DNA of 63,011 nucleotides. It comes from Phycisphaerae bacterium (GTDB lineage: Bacteria; Planctomycetota; Phycisphaerae; Phycisphaerales; SM1A02). Shown here piece by piece: positions 48,003 to 56,567 of this stretch (position 1 is the first letter of the stretch; the number at the start of each line of letters is the position of its first letter). The notes under the pieces are model-generated. The model saw nothing but the letters and a program-made list of their open reading frames with translations. It was not told the origin of the DNA and did not search any database. The translations under genes and the position numbers were made by a program. The stretch covers positions 1-63,011 of the forward strand of contig PBAY01000008.1 of the NCBI GenBank assembly GCA_002717655.1, in the 5' to 3' direction.

Positions 48003-49691
48003 TCAGCCTTGATCTCCACCCATGAGTGTTTGTGGAGCTCGATTACGGTAGACCACCCCAAGTGAAACGAAGAAAGTCGTTCCTTCACCATCACCGGACT
48101 GGAGCCAGAGCTCTCCGTGCAGCATGTCGACCAGATCTCGACAGATGGCCAGCCCCAGACCTGTTCCCATGTGGCTTCGGGTATGGCTTGCATCCACCTG
48201 ACGGAACTTCTCGAAGATGACGTCATGCATGTCAGCCGGAATGCCGGGCCCCTGATCTGATACCGAGATCACGACGCGATTCACTTTGCCGCTGTCTTCT
48301 TCAGCTCGTGATTCTGCGCTGATATGGATGGTTCCGCTTTCCGGACTGAATTTCACCGCGTTGGAGAGCAGGTTGTAGAAGATCTGCTGAACCTTGCCAG
48401 GATCAGTTTCAATCATCGGAAGATCTTCCGGGATATCAGTTACAACCTTGATGCTGCGTGCATCAGCCTGTGGACTCATGATTCTCACAAGACCCTCGAT
48501 GATGTCGGCAAGACTGCTGGGCTCGACATTGACCTCCATCCGGCCTGCTTCAATCTTCGCCATGTCCAGAAGTTCATTGATCATCTCAAGCAGAGAGTGG
48601 CCGCTATTGAGAATATTGCTGAGATAGCGGACTCTTCTTGAACCTTCTTCATCTTCCTGAATGGCTTTGTCGTGGAGGAGTTCCGTGAAACCGATGATTG
48701 AATTCAGAGGCGTGCGAAGTTCATGGCTGATATTGGCAAGAAACTCAGTCTTGAATCGAGTGGATTCCCAGAGACCAACGTTGGCTTCAGCAAGTTCTGC
48801 AACCTTCAGATCCAGACTTTCATTCATCCTCTGCAGACGATCCTGGGTTTCGGTCAACTGGTCGAGCATCTCATCCAGTCCTCCCGAGAGCAGTTCAAGT
48901 TCATCACCGGTCTGGAGGTTGGATCTTGCTTCGAGATGTCCCTCTGTGACTGTTTCGATGACACTCTGGAGGCGGCGCATGGGCTTGAAGATCAGCTTTG
49001 CCAGCATGGCTCTCATGACAATGATTGCAACCACGATCGCCACCAATCCTGCAAGCAAGATCAGGAGACGGCTTCGACTGAGTTGTGACTGTCCAAAGTC
49101 AGTATCACGAAGAACGACGACTGCACCGACAACCGGATCCGAGTTGGTGACATCGGTCGTGCCAAGCAGGAATCGGATCAGGTTTCGATTATTGGTGACA
49201 GGCCCCAGATCGCTGGCTTTGACTGCTCGAGCGTAGAATGAAAGGTATCGTCCTGACTGGGAACGTGAGGTCAGCACATCTTGTCTGGCATCTGTTCCAG
49301 TGAAAGTCGTGCGGAGAAGCTCAGCATAGTCTTGCTGTGCTTCATCACTGGTTGCACTCGAACCGGCATCTGATGTTGGGGCTTCGGTGATCGATTTCCA
49401 TGGAATGAAACCGACCAGAAGTGATTCATCATCTTTGTCCGAAGCAGCCGTTGCACCCCGCAGAGCATTGAGGGAAAGCCAGGATCCTTCACCGCTGATT
49501 CCATCGAGCCCATCATGCAGCCAGGCTTCTGCCAGCTGAGATGAGACTTCCTGCTGGTAGTCGTGGACGATCCCCGAGGTTCTCATCCAGGGGACGGCAA
49601 GAGTCAGAATGAAGATTGCAGCAAGAACGCCCCCAAAGAGAAACAGGCACTTGTTGGCCAGGCTGATTCCTCTGATCCTGTTTGGGGTCAT
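48003..49691 (-). CDS. Membrane sensor histidine kinase
   Basis: A 562-aa two-component kinase. First transmembrane helix at about residues 15-34, an extracytoplasmic sensor region of about 170 residues with no recognised domain, a second helix at about 207-225 (LLILLAGLVAIVVAIIVM), a HAMP linker, a coiled-coil, then HisKA with the phospho-acceptor His323 in NISHELRTPLNSIIGF. The ATPase domain has an N box (NLLSNAVKFSPESG), G1 (DQGPGIP) and G2 (GTGLGLAIC). No response regulator is adjacent, so it is an orphan kinase. The ATG lies six bases after TATACT with no ribosome binding site, suggesting a leaderless mRNA. Confidence 0.92.
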   Translation of the reverse strand: MTPNRIRGISLANKCLFLFGGVLAAIFILTLAVPWMRTSGIVHDYQQEVSSQLAEAWLHDGLDGISGEGSWLSLNALRGATAASDKDDESLLVGFIPWKSITEAPTSDAGSSATSDEAQQDYAELLRTTFTGTDARQDVLTSRSQSGRYLSFYARAVKASDLGPVTNNRNLIRFLLGTTDVTNSDPVVGAVVVLRDTDFGQSQLSRSRLLILLAGLVAIVVAIIVMRAMLAKLIFKPMRRLQSVIETVTEGHLEARSNLQTGDELELLSGGLDEMLDQLTETQDRLQRMNESLDLKVAELAEANVGLWESTRFKTEFLANISHELRTPLNSIIGFTELLHDKAIQEDEEGSRRVRYLSNILNSGHSLLEMINELLDMAKIEAGRMEVNVEPSSLADIIEGLVRIMSPQADARSIKVVTDIPEDLPMIETDPGKVQQIFYNLLSNAVKFSPESGTIHISAESRAEEDSGKVNRVVISVSDQGPGIPADMHDVIFEKFRQVDASHTRSHMGTGLGLAICRDLVDMLHGELWLQSGDGEGTTFFVSLGVVYRNRAPQTLMGGDQG

Positions 49692-49697
49692 GAAAGG

Positions 49698-49703
49698 AGT
49701 ATA
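49698..49703 (-). promoter_or_regulatory. Putative -10 element of the sensor kinase gene
   Basis: TATACT, followed by six bases (CCTTTC) and then the ATG of the kinase gene on the minus strand. The spacing predicts transcription starting at the A of ATG. Confidence 0.45.
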
Positions 49704-49715
49704 GAAGGCTGGCGG

Positions 49716-50042
49716 TCAGGGGGAGCTCTTGCGGATCAATAGGGGTATTCGGGTATCAGCATCCGGTACCAGCCTTCGAATTCTTGCAGCATCCAGCTTT
49801 GCCTGAAGTTCATGGCCTGGAATGGCCTCGAGGAACATGCTCAGGACTGCCCTGACAACATCACCGGGCCTGGCGGATCCAGAAGGGGACCAGAAGTTGT
49901 AGTCCACCCAGCCCAGACGAATCATGAGCGTTCGACTGTGGTCGAGGTCCAGATCGATCACGACCTTGAAATTCCAGCCATCATCCTGCTCAGTTTCTTC
50001 GATGATGGTGATCGGCAAGGGATTTTCAGAAGGGTCGCTCAT
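49716..50042 (-). CDS. Hypothetical 108-aa protein
   Basis: Small, probably cytoplasmic protein without recognisable domain. The sequence is balanced, with acidic N-terminal and basic C-terminal ends. It contains a WVDYNFWSPSGSARPGDVVRAVLSMFLEA segment that could be a small alpha/beta unit. It lies between the sensor kinase and the divergent permease, and it ends 24 bases before the kinase start on the same strand. The ATG is six bases after TAGGCT. The intervening GAAGGC could also act as a ribosome binding site. Confidence 0.6.
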   Translation of the reverse strand: MSDPSENPLPITIIEETEQDDGWNFKVVIDLDLDHSRTLMIRLGWVDYNFWSPSGSARPGDVVRAVLSMFLEAIPGHELQAKLDAARIRRLVPDADTRIPLLIRKSSP

Positions 50043-50048
50043 GCCTTC

Positions 50049-50054
50049 AGCCTA
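50049..50054 (-). promoter_or_regulatory. Putative -10 element of the 108-aa protein gene
   Basis: TAGGCT, identical to the hexamer before gspF and with the same six-base distance to ATG. Confidence 0.4.
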
Positions 50055-50109
50055 CCCGAGAGGCGATGGAAACGTCTAAGATGATTCGCGTTGGAGCGAT
50101 TGATCTGCC

Positions 50110-51441
50110 ATGAATTTTCTGCTGGAAACACTACGACTCGGCCTCAACAATCTCCGGCTGCACATGCTGCGTTCGATCCTGACCAGTCTTGGGATCATTC
50201 TCGGCGTTGCGGCGGTCATTCTCATGGTGGCCATTGGCGAAGGCAACAAGAATGCGGCCATCCGCGATATTCAGGCGCTAGGTGCCCGGAACATCATCAT
50301 CAGATCGCAGCGCCCGCCGGAATCCGGTGATATCGGGACTCAATCCAGAAGCTCCACGGTCAGCTATGGTCTGGTTGAAACTGATATGAACCGAATCAAA
50401 TCCTTCATCAAGGATGCCAAGACCATTGTGCCCGTCAAGTCGCTTGGCTCGGAGATTTCATTCGGTGCGAAGCGATCGACCAGTCAGGCCTTCGGAACTC
50501 TTCCAGAGCTGCAGGAGGCCTTGGATCTTCAGATACAGCCGGGAGGTCGCTATCTGGCTTCAGAAGATCTCAATCAGCGAAGCCGTGTGGCCGTCATCGG
50601 ACATTCCGTTGCGGAGCAGTTCTTTCCACTTCGTGATCCAGTTGGCGAGCAGATTCGCATTGACAATCAGGTCATGACGATCGTCGGAGTCCTCAAGCCT
50701 GTAGGGCTCTCAGGCGGGGCCGGAGGTGCGTTGATCGGACGTGATCTCAATCTCGATGTGCATATCCCTTTGTCAACAGCTGTCCTTGAGTTCGGCGAGG
50801 TCATCAGTCGTCGAAACAGTGGATCGTTCACTCGCGAGCGTGTTGAGTACTCGGAAATCTATGTGACGACGGAAACGCCTGACGAAGTTCTTCCCATGGC
50901 TGCCCGTATTCGTCGACTGATCGACATGAAACATGCGGATGACTCGGATGTGACGCTCATTGTTCCATGGGAACTTCTGGAGAAAGTAAAGCGTACGACC
51001 TTCGCGATGAACATACTGTTGACGGCCATTGCCGCGATCAGCCTGCTTGTCGGTGGTATCGGCATCATGAACATCATGCTTGCCTCCGTCATTGAGCGAA
51101 CTCGTGAGATCGGCATCAGGCGTGCCATGGGCGCTACGCGGAAACATATTGTTGCCCAGTTTCTGGTCGAGACCGGAACGCTGTCAGCAGTGGGCGGAAT
51201 TCTCGGAATCATTCTTGGTGTAACGCTGTCAATTACCGTGTCAACAGTTCTGCCATGGGTACTTGAACTTGGTTCGGTTCAGAGGCTCATTGATGTGGAC
51301 ATCAATTTCGAGGCTCAGATCACCGGATGGTCCATCATCGTTTCCTTCCTCTTCGCTTCGATGACGGGCTTGATTTTCGGCATCTATCCCGCACTCATGG
51401 CCAGCAGACAGGACCCGATCGAGTCTCTCAGGCACGAATAG
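50110..51441 (+). CDS. ABC transporter permease, MacB/FtsX type
   Basis: A 443-aa inner-membrane permease. Layout of the MacB family: transmembrane helix at about 17-38 (RSILTSLGIILGVAAVILM), a large periplasmic core domain to about residue 290, then three helices around 298-325, 350-380 and 405-425 forming the FtsX domain, with the ERTREIGIRRAMGATRKHI coupling-helix motif and the final SRQDPIESLRHE. Such permeases mediate mechanotransmission for export of lipoproteins, antibiotics or signals. No ABC ATPase or periplasmic adaptor gene is adjacent; they would have to be encoded elsewhere. Confidence 0.92.
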   Translation: MNFLLETLRLGLNNLRLHMLRSILTSLGIILGVAAVILMVAIGEGNKNAAIRDIQALGARNIIIRSQRPPESGDIGTQSRSSTVSYGLVETDMNRIKSFIKDAKTIVPVKSLGSEISFGAKRSTSQAFGTLPELQEALDLQIQPGGRYLASEDLNQRSRVAVIGHSVAEQFFPLRDPVGEQIRIDNQVMTIVGVLKPVGLSGGAGGALIGRDLNLDVHIPLSTAVLEFGEVISRRNSGSFTRERVEYSEIYVTTETPDEVLPMAARIRRLIDMKHADDSDVTLIVPWELLEKVKRTTFAMNILLTAIAAISLLVGGIGIMNIMLASVIERTREIGIRRAMGATRKHIVAQFLVETGTLSAVGGILGIILGVTLSITVSTVLPWVLELGSVQRLIDVDINFEAQITGWSIIVSFLFASMTGLIFGIYPALMASRQDPIESLRHE

Positions 51442-51519
51442 CCTGGGAACGCACGCGGGTCTCCTATACTGGATTCGTATCGGATTTCTGCGACCCTTAG
51501 TTCTCTGGAGGGCATTCTC

Positions 51520-52518
51520 ATGTCATTGAACCCAAAGCCATTCCTGATTTCGGTCGCAGTTGTTCTATGTTCAATTTCAGCTGCAACATCAACAGCTTCG
51601 GGCCAACGTCTCGATGATCGCTGGAAGCAGGTCGAGAAGAAGTGGAATTCCGAGCAACAGCAGCTCGCAGAGGATGCCGTCGCGCTGGCTCGGATGGTCT
51701 ATACGGATGTTGATGTTGCCTTCACCGATCGGCCTGTGATGGAAGTGCTGGAGTGGCTGAGTCAGAGAACACGGGTCAATTTTCAGGTCATCAAGATTGA
51801 TGACAAGAACTTTGAAGGTATTGATCCTTCAACAGAGATCACGATCAACCAGACTGATGTGCCGGCGTTGAATGTTCTTGAGCGGATACTTGATCAGTGT
51901 TCTTCTCAGCAGCAGCTGCCCTGTTCCTGGCAACTCCGATGGGGCATGCTGTATGTCGGTCCCAAGTCCTCCTTGGATGCCGCTCGATTCCGTACGCTTC
52001 GAACCTATCCGATCGAAGACCTCGTAATGACCATTCCGGACTACAACAATCCACCAAACCTGAATCTCGGCGGAGGTACAGGAGGAGGTGGTGGAGCCGG
52101 TGGTGGTGGCGGAGGCGGTTTTGGTGGCGGTGGTGGTGGCGGATTCGGTGGCGGAGGTGGATCAGGTGGCGGTGGCGGCGGTGCTGGTGGCGGTGGAGAT
52201 AACCCATCCGATTTCGACGACCAGCGTGAGGAATCACTTGAAGAGTTGATTCTCATCATTGTCAGCATGGTCGAGCCTGAGGCATGGAAGCGTAATGGCG
52301 GCGATGCTGCGACCTTGAAGGTTTATCGCTCCAGCCTGCTCATTCGAGCACCTGGTTACATCCACCGGCAGTTGGATGGATTTCCATTCAACATTCCAAC
52401 GCCTCAGGGCATGCGTCCCAGAACACTCCGCATTGCAGGGAGCACGGTCACCGTCGAACAGCCTCTTTCTCAGCGTTTGAAGAAAGATGTTATTGGTGGC
52501 GACAGCACTGAACCGTGA
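51520..52518 (+). CDS. Exported protein with secretin-N0/STN-like domain and poly-Gly linker
   Basis: A 332-aa protein with a signal peptide (about 1-27). Residues about 63-150 look like an STN/secretin-N0 domain (VDVAFTDRPVMEVLEWLSQRT, then EITINQTDVPALNVLERILD, then LRWGMLYVGP). The following RTYPIEDLVMTIPDY segment is of a kind seen after such domains in planctomycete proteins. About 50 residues of nearly pure Gly with a few Phe, Ala and Ser follow. The last 100 residues are a second alpha/beta part (LIIVSMVEPEAWKRNGGDAATLKVYRSSLLIRAP) resembling one secretin_N unit. No barrel domain is present. GGAGGG precedes the ATG. Confidence 0.72.
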   Translation: MSLNPKPFLISVAVVLCSISAATSTASGQRLDDRWKQVEKKWNSEQQQLAEDAVALARMVYTDVDVAFTDRPVMEVLEWLSQRTRVNFQVIKIDDKNFEGIDPSTEITINQTDVPALNVLERILDQCSSQQQLPCSWQLRWGMLYVGPKSSLDAARFRTLRTYPIEDLVMTIPDYNNPPNLNLGGGTGGGGGAGGGGGGGFGGGGGGGFGGGGGSGGGGGGAGGGGDNPSDFDDQREESLEELILIIVSMVEPEAWKRNGGDAATLKVYRSSLLIRAPGYIHRQLDGFPFNIPTPQGMRPRTLRIAGSTVTVEQPLSQRLKKDVIGGDSTEP

Positions 52519-52527
52519 TTTGCAGAT

Positions 52528-54363
52528 TCAGTCAGCAGTATTGTTGAGGACCATCAACGCCATCGCCTGAGCAGTTGGGTGCAGCCGCGCGTCCCATGTG
52601 GATGCACGAATGGCCCCTTCAGTCCGCTCCTGATGTTTCCATGTTCCAGCATGGTCGCTTCGACAGCTGAGCTGCAGCAGATACCGCAGGAATCGTTGAT
52701 GGGCCAATTCCCATTCATCCTGTCTTGCTGAATCGCTGAAGGCATCATCCTGGAGCATTTCTGCAAAGAAGATTGCCGGACGCAGGGATTGTGAAGTCAC
52801 GCCTCGCGGGCCGGGTTGAAGCTGGAATCCGCCTGCATCTAGCTGGTCTGGTCTGCTGTTCGGATTGACTTGCACGGCAATGGCCTGATCGCGTATCAAA
52901 AGCAGTGAGGCAAGATCCTTCTGTTCTTCACTTGTCCAATCATCATCCAGGTTACGGTTCTTCTTTTCGACCCATCCCAACCAGGGCAACAGTCCGGCAT
53001 GTTGATGAATGGACAGGACGTCACGTGCTCTTCTTGCGGTCTCGACGCCAAGCTGATGATCAGCTTCAGTACCAGCAAGGGTCAGTGCAGCAGCAGCCAT
53101 GGCCATGTCATGACTCTGTCTGGTGAGCAGATGATCCTCGGTCTTCTTCATCTCATTGAGGTAGTCACGAAGAATCTGGAGGCGGTCTTCCAGCAGTTCA
53201 TCTTCGACATCAAGTGCATCTATCGCCATGCACCATCCCGCAGCTTCGGAAGGTTTCAGGGGGAGTACCGGCTGATCAGGATCCATGACTCTTGGCTCGA
53301 GGAGTTGTCGTGCTGCAACTTCAGCCTCGATTTGAAGCGATTCATCTGCGCCAGATGACTGAGCATACTTGGCCAGAGCCAGCGCGATCATGAACCGATC
53401 TTGATCAGTGGGGGCTTGATGCTCGTAGTTGTCGGTTGACGGGGTGTAGGTTCCCATCAGCCTGCAATCATCATCCTGTACGTAGATTCGTTGCAGGATG
53501 TGTTTGACCAGTGAATCTCTGGCAGCATCGAGTTGCGAACCGGTTACCTCCGCCTGTGTGACTTGAACATCACCACAGACAAGCATGCTGGGCACGGCAT
53601 CGGGTTTCGGCTGGGCAAGGCTGATGGTGTCAAACGAATAGATGCTGATCTTGCCCTGATCTCTCAATGCTTCCAATTGGCGAGGGGAAAGTGCTGCAGC
53701 CAGTGCAAACGAGTAGAGCCGATCAGGACCAGCAACGGCGTTTGTCAGACGGAGATGTGACGGAAATTGATACCACCAGCGTTCATCATGCCTCATTGCG
53801 ATTCCATCAAGACCGGGTCGAAGTTTTTCCGTGGCTGCTTGAAAGGTTCTTCCAAGCAGGGCTCGAAGTTCGCCTGCGAACTCCATCTCCAGTGTCAGAT
53901 GGGTTCCCGCTTCGGCCTTGACTGACTCAGGCAGCTTTCTGATCACTTCATCTTCCGCAGCCGCCGTGATGGCCTCGGAGACCGCTGATCGGATCAAGTC
54001 AGTCTTGGCCATGTCAGGGCTCGAGTAAGCCCTGCCAAGTCCCACGGTCCTGCCTCGATGCCGCAGGATGACACAGACGCCTGAGGTGATGTGATTCTCT
54101 GCCTTGGATTCATCGGCCTCTGGAACGGCCATGGCGTCCACCCATGCCCGAGCATCCAGCCAGGCCCCGACGCAATCCTCCAGTTCCAGCTTGCCCTGAG
54201 CGTGGAGAGAGGGCGTCATGAGGCACAGCAGCAACATGGTCACAAGGGACATGTTGCCTGCAGGCATCAGAGCGAATAATCGGAGTCTCCATGTCCGGTA
54301 ATGCCGATTACTCGGAGCCTTTAAAGCCCGATTTGAAGTATCTGCTGGCTGGGGCATGTTCAT
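52528..54363 (-). CDS. Large exported protein, function unknown
   Basis: A 611-aa protein with an unusually long N-terminal region before a signal-like hydrophobic stretch at about residues 38-54 (MSLVTMLLLCLMTPSLHA). The first 200 residues of the mature part contain GVCVILRHRGRTVGLGRAY, faintly reminiscent of AMMECR1-type beta segments. The C-terminal half is helical with repeats that could form an alpha/alpha toroid (DRFMIALALAKYAQSS, RQSHDMAMAAAALTLAG, LHPTAQAMALMVL). No catalytic motif was recognised. The gene converges with the STN-like gene, nine bases apart. The ATG is six bases after TAAGAT. ATGs nearer the signal peptide are alternative starts. Confidence 0.65.
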   Translation of the reverse strand: MNMPQPADTSNRALKAPSNRHYRTWRLRLFALMPAGNMSLVTMLLLCLMTPSLHAQGKLELEDCVGAWLDARAWVDAMAVPEADESKAENHITSGVCVILRHRGRTVGLGRAYSSPDMAKTDLIRSAVSEAITAAAEDEVIRKLPESVKAEAGTHLTLEMEFAGELRALLGRTFQAATEKLRPGLDGIAMRHDERWWYQFPSHLRLTNAVAGPDRLYSFALAAALSPRQLEALRDQGKISIYSFDTISLAQPKPDAVPSMLVCGDVQVTQAEVTGSQLDAARDSLVKHILQRIYVQDDDCRLMGTYTPSTDNYEHQAPTDQDRFMIALALAKYAQSSGADESLQIEAEVAARQLLEPRVMDPDQPVLPLKPSEAAGWCMAIDALDVEDELLEDRLQILRDYLNEMKKTEDHLLTRQSHDMAMAAAALTLAGTEADHQLGVETARRARDVLSIHQHAGLLPWLGWVEKKNRNLDDDWTSEEQKDLASLLLIRDQAIAVQVNPNSRPDQLDAGGFQLQPGPRGVTSQSLRPAIFFAEMLQDDAFSDSARQDEWELAHQRFLRYLLQLSCRSDHAGTWKHQERTEGAIRASTWDARLHPTAQAMALMVLNNTAD

Positions 54364-54369
54364 TGAAGC

Positions 54370-54375
54370 ATCTTA
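54370..54375 (-). promoter_or_regulatory. Putative -10 element of the 611-aa protein gene
   Basis: TAAGAT on the minus strand, then six bases (GCTTCA), then ATG. No Shine-Dalgarno sequence intervenes, again predicting a leaderless transcript. Confidence 0.4.
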
Positions 54376-54424
54376 ATCGTAGAGAGCCGCGGATTTCTGC
54401 GTATCCGCTGGAAGGAGAGAGGCC

Positions 54425-54505
54425 ATGAGCAATCTATTTCGCATGACTGACAATCGCAAGAAGCTGTTGTTGCTCTCGGCATTGGTCTTCATTGCCATGT
54501 GCTGA
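54425..54505 (+). CDS. 26-aa single-span membrane peptide
   Basis: A short reading frame, MSNLFRMTDNRKKLLLLSAL followed by VFIAMC, with an excellent ribosome binding site (GGAAGGAGAG six to ten bases before the ATG) and a strong terminator 30 bases after the stop. The basic DNRKK segment followed by 13 hydrophobic residues predicts a small inner-membrane peptide with the N-terminus inside, ending in Cys. A hairpin (GCGGAT and ATCCGC, 54389-54408) lies just upstream of the binding site and could gate it. No homologue was recognised; the evidence is the signal context and composition only. Confidence 0.5.
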   Translation: MSNLFRMTDNRKKLLLLSALVFIAMC

Positions 54506-54536
54506 GTCGGCCTTTCATACCTTTGAACTGATCAAA

Positions 54537-54570
54537 AAAGTCCGGCGTACCCCAGGGTACGCCGGACTTT
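54537..54570. terminator. Bidirectional intrinsic terminator
   Basis: AAAGTCCGGCGTACCC is perfectly complementary to GGGTACGCCGGACTTT, a 15- to 16-bp stem with a tiny loop and A/T runs on both sides. It ends rpsA from the minus strand and the 26-aa peptide gene from the plus strand. Confidence 0.92.
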
Positions 54571-54593
54571 CAATTTCACAATCCAGAGTTAGA

Positions 54594-56369
54594 TCAGAGG
54601 CTGATCTTGTCTGTTCCAAGCGAGCCGTGATCATCCATACCACCGCGAGTAGGCAGTGAGGATTCATCGATCTCTTCCATGTGCTCAGGACGATCTGCAC
54701 CGTCCTTGCCGGGCTCTGAATCGCCCCACATGGCACGCTTGAGACTCAGGCCGATCTTCCGCTCATCGGTATCGACTCGAAGGATCTTGACGTCCACTGG
54801 ATCACCAGGCTTGACGACATCCTGTGGGTCGTCGACCTTTTCATCCGAAAGCTCGGAGATATGAAGCAGGCCTTCAAGACCGGTTTCAAGCTGTACGAAT
54901 ACACCGAAGTTGGTGATCTTCGTGACCGTGCCATGAACAACCATGCCTGGCTTGTAGGCGTCGGGGATGGCGGAGACCCATGGATCTTCCGTCAACTGCT
55001 TGACACCAAGTCCGACACGTTGCTTGTCCTGATCGATATCGAGGACAACGCATTCAACCGTGTCACCCTTCTTGAACTTCTCGTTGGCATGCGAGATCTT
55101 TTCAGTCCACGACATGTCAGAGACATGCAGCAGACCATCGATGCCCGGCTCGATTTCGATGAAGGACCCATAGTTGGTCAGGTTTCTCACCTGGCCTTCG
55201 ATGATCGTTCCGGGTGGGTACTTCTCGGCAACGAGTTCCCATGGATTCACTTCGATCTGCTTCATGCCGAGCGAGATCTCATGCTTGTCCTGATTGATGT
55301 CAAGTACGACGACTTCGATCTCATCGCCGACATTCACAAGCTCATTTGGATGATTGATGCGTCGAGTCCATGACATCTCTGAGATATGGACCAGGCCTTC
55401 GATGCCTTCTGAAAGTTCAACAAACGCACCATAGGAGACGAGGCTGACAACCGCGCCACGTACCTTGCTGTTGATCGGGAACTTGGCTTCGATCTCATCC
55501 CATGGCGAAGCTTCCTTCTGCTTCAGTCCAAGAGCGATTTTCTCGCGATCACGGTCGATCTTGAGGATCTTGACCTCGAGTTCCTCGCCCACCTTGCAGA
55601 TCTCGCTTGGGTGGTTGACCCGGCCCCAGCTCATGTCGGTGATATGCAGCAGGCCATCAATGCCACCGAGATCGATAAAGGCACCGAAATCAGCAATATT
55701 GGTGACGTTGCCTGTCACGAGCTGACCTTCCTCGATGGAGTTCATCAGCTTGCTCTTGGCTTCCGATCGCTCACGTTCGATCAACCGACGGCGGCTGATG
55801 ACGATGTTGCGGCGTTCTTCATCGATCTTGAGAACTTCAGCTCGAATCGTCTTGCCGATGAACTCACCGATGTCAGTTGGTCTGCGGACATCAACCTGTG
55901 AGGCAGGCAGGAAGACAGGTACACCGATATCGACCAGTAGACCGCCTTTGATCTTCCGCATGCAGCGGCCTTCGATGATGTCACCTTCATCCTTGGTTTC
56001 AAGGATGCGTTCCCAGCCACGGATGCGATCAGCCTTCCGCTTGGAAAGCTTGATGATCCCTGACTCATCTTCAAGATCCTCAAGAAGGACCTCGACCATG
56101 TCACCACTCTTAAGGGTGTCCCAGTCATCGAATTCAGCCTTGTTCACAAGGCCTTCTGACTTGAGCCCAACGTCAATGATGGCATCATCGCCGGCTTTGC
56201 CGACGATTTTTCCGTTGAGAATCTTGCCACGACTGTACTGTTGTATTTCGCCACTGAGAACACTGGCCATGTCGCCATCAGCTACCTCTGCCCCAAGTTG
56301 GGAGCGGATGAGTGCATCGGCTTCGTCATGCTGCAGGTCCAGCTCGGCGATGAGATTAAAATCAACCAT
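54594..56369 (-). CDS. rpsA: 30S ribosomal protein S1
   Basis: Large ribosomal protein that binds mRNA and helps initiation. 591 aa with six S1 (OB-fold) domains at spacings of about 85 residues, starting around residue 45. Domains 3-6 carry the canonical GxVxxIxxFGxFVxL / GLLHISE pattern (VTGNVTNIADFGAFIDLGGIDG; VHGTVTKITNFGVFVQL). The C-terminal 40 residues are acidic and Gly/Asp/Glu-rich. No clear Shine-Dalgarno before the ATG, which is common for rpsA. Ends at a bidirectional terminator. Confidence 0.96.
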   Translation of the reverse strand: MVDFNLIAELDLQHDEADALIRSQLGAEVADGDMASVLSGEIQQYSRGKILNGKIVGKAGDDAIIDVGLKSEGLVNKAEFDDWDTLKSGDMVEVLLEDLEDESGIIKLSKRKADRIRGWERILETKDEGDIIEGRCMRKIKGGLLVDIGVPVFLPASQVDVRRPTDIGEFIGKTIRAEVLKIDEERRNIVISRRRLIERERSEAKSKLMNSIEEGQLVTGNVTNIADFGAFIDLGGIDGLLHITDMSWGRVNHPSEICKVGEELEVKILKIDRDREKIALGLKQKEASPWDEIEAKFPINSKVRGAVVSLVSYGAFVELSEGIEGLVHISEMSWTRRINHPNELVNVGDEIEVVVLDINQDKHEISLGMKQIEVNPWELVAEKYPPGTIIEGQVRNLTNYGSFIEIEPGIDGLLHVSDMSWTEKISHANEKFKKGDTVECVVLDIDQDKQRVGLGVKQLTEDPWVSAIPDAYKPGMVVHGTVTKITNFGVFVQLETGLEGLLHISELSDEKVDDPQDVVKPGDPVDVKILRVDTDERKIGLSLKRAMWGDSEPGKDGADRPEHMEEIDESSLPTRGGMDDHGSLGTDKISL

Positions 56370-56567
56370 GATGTAATGGGTGCGACAGTGGGGCGGCTTA
56401 CTGCGGGTCGCGTCCGCAGGTTGGTGGATCGAAGCCTGCCTTCGAGCCGTGGAAGCTCATCCACGAAAGAACTCGGCAGCCGGCTGCATCTGCCCCAGCG
56501 AATCGATCAGTATAGCGGCAGAGCGGCTTCAGCTCGACCCCTGGAATGCTCACATTTAGCGTTGAAA

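Noticed and set aside
48661..49236. 191-codon plus-strand open frame opposite the sensor kinase
   Set aside because: It is Ser/Arg-rich antisense translation of the HAMP and HisKA region, without a ribosome binding site or domain.
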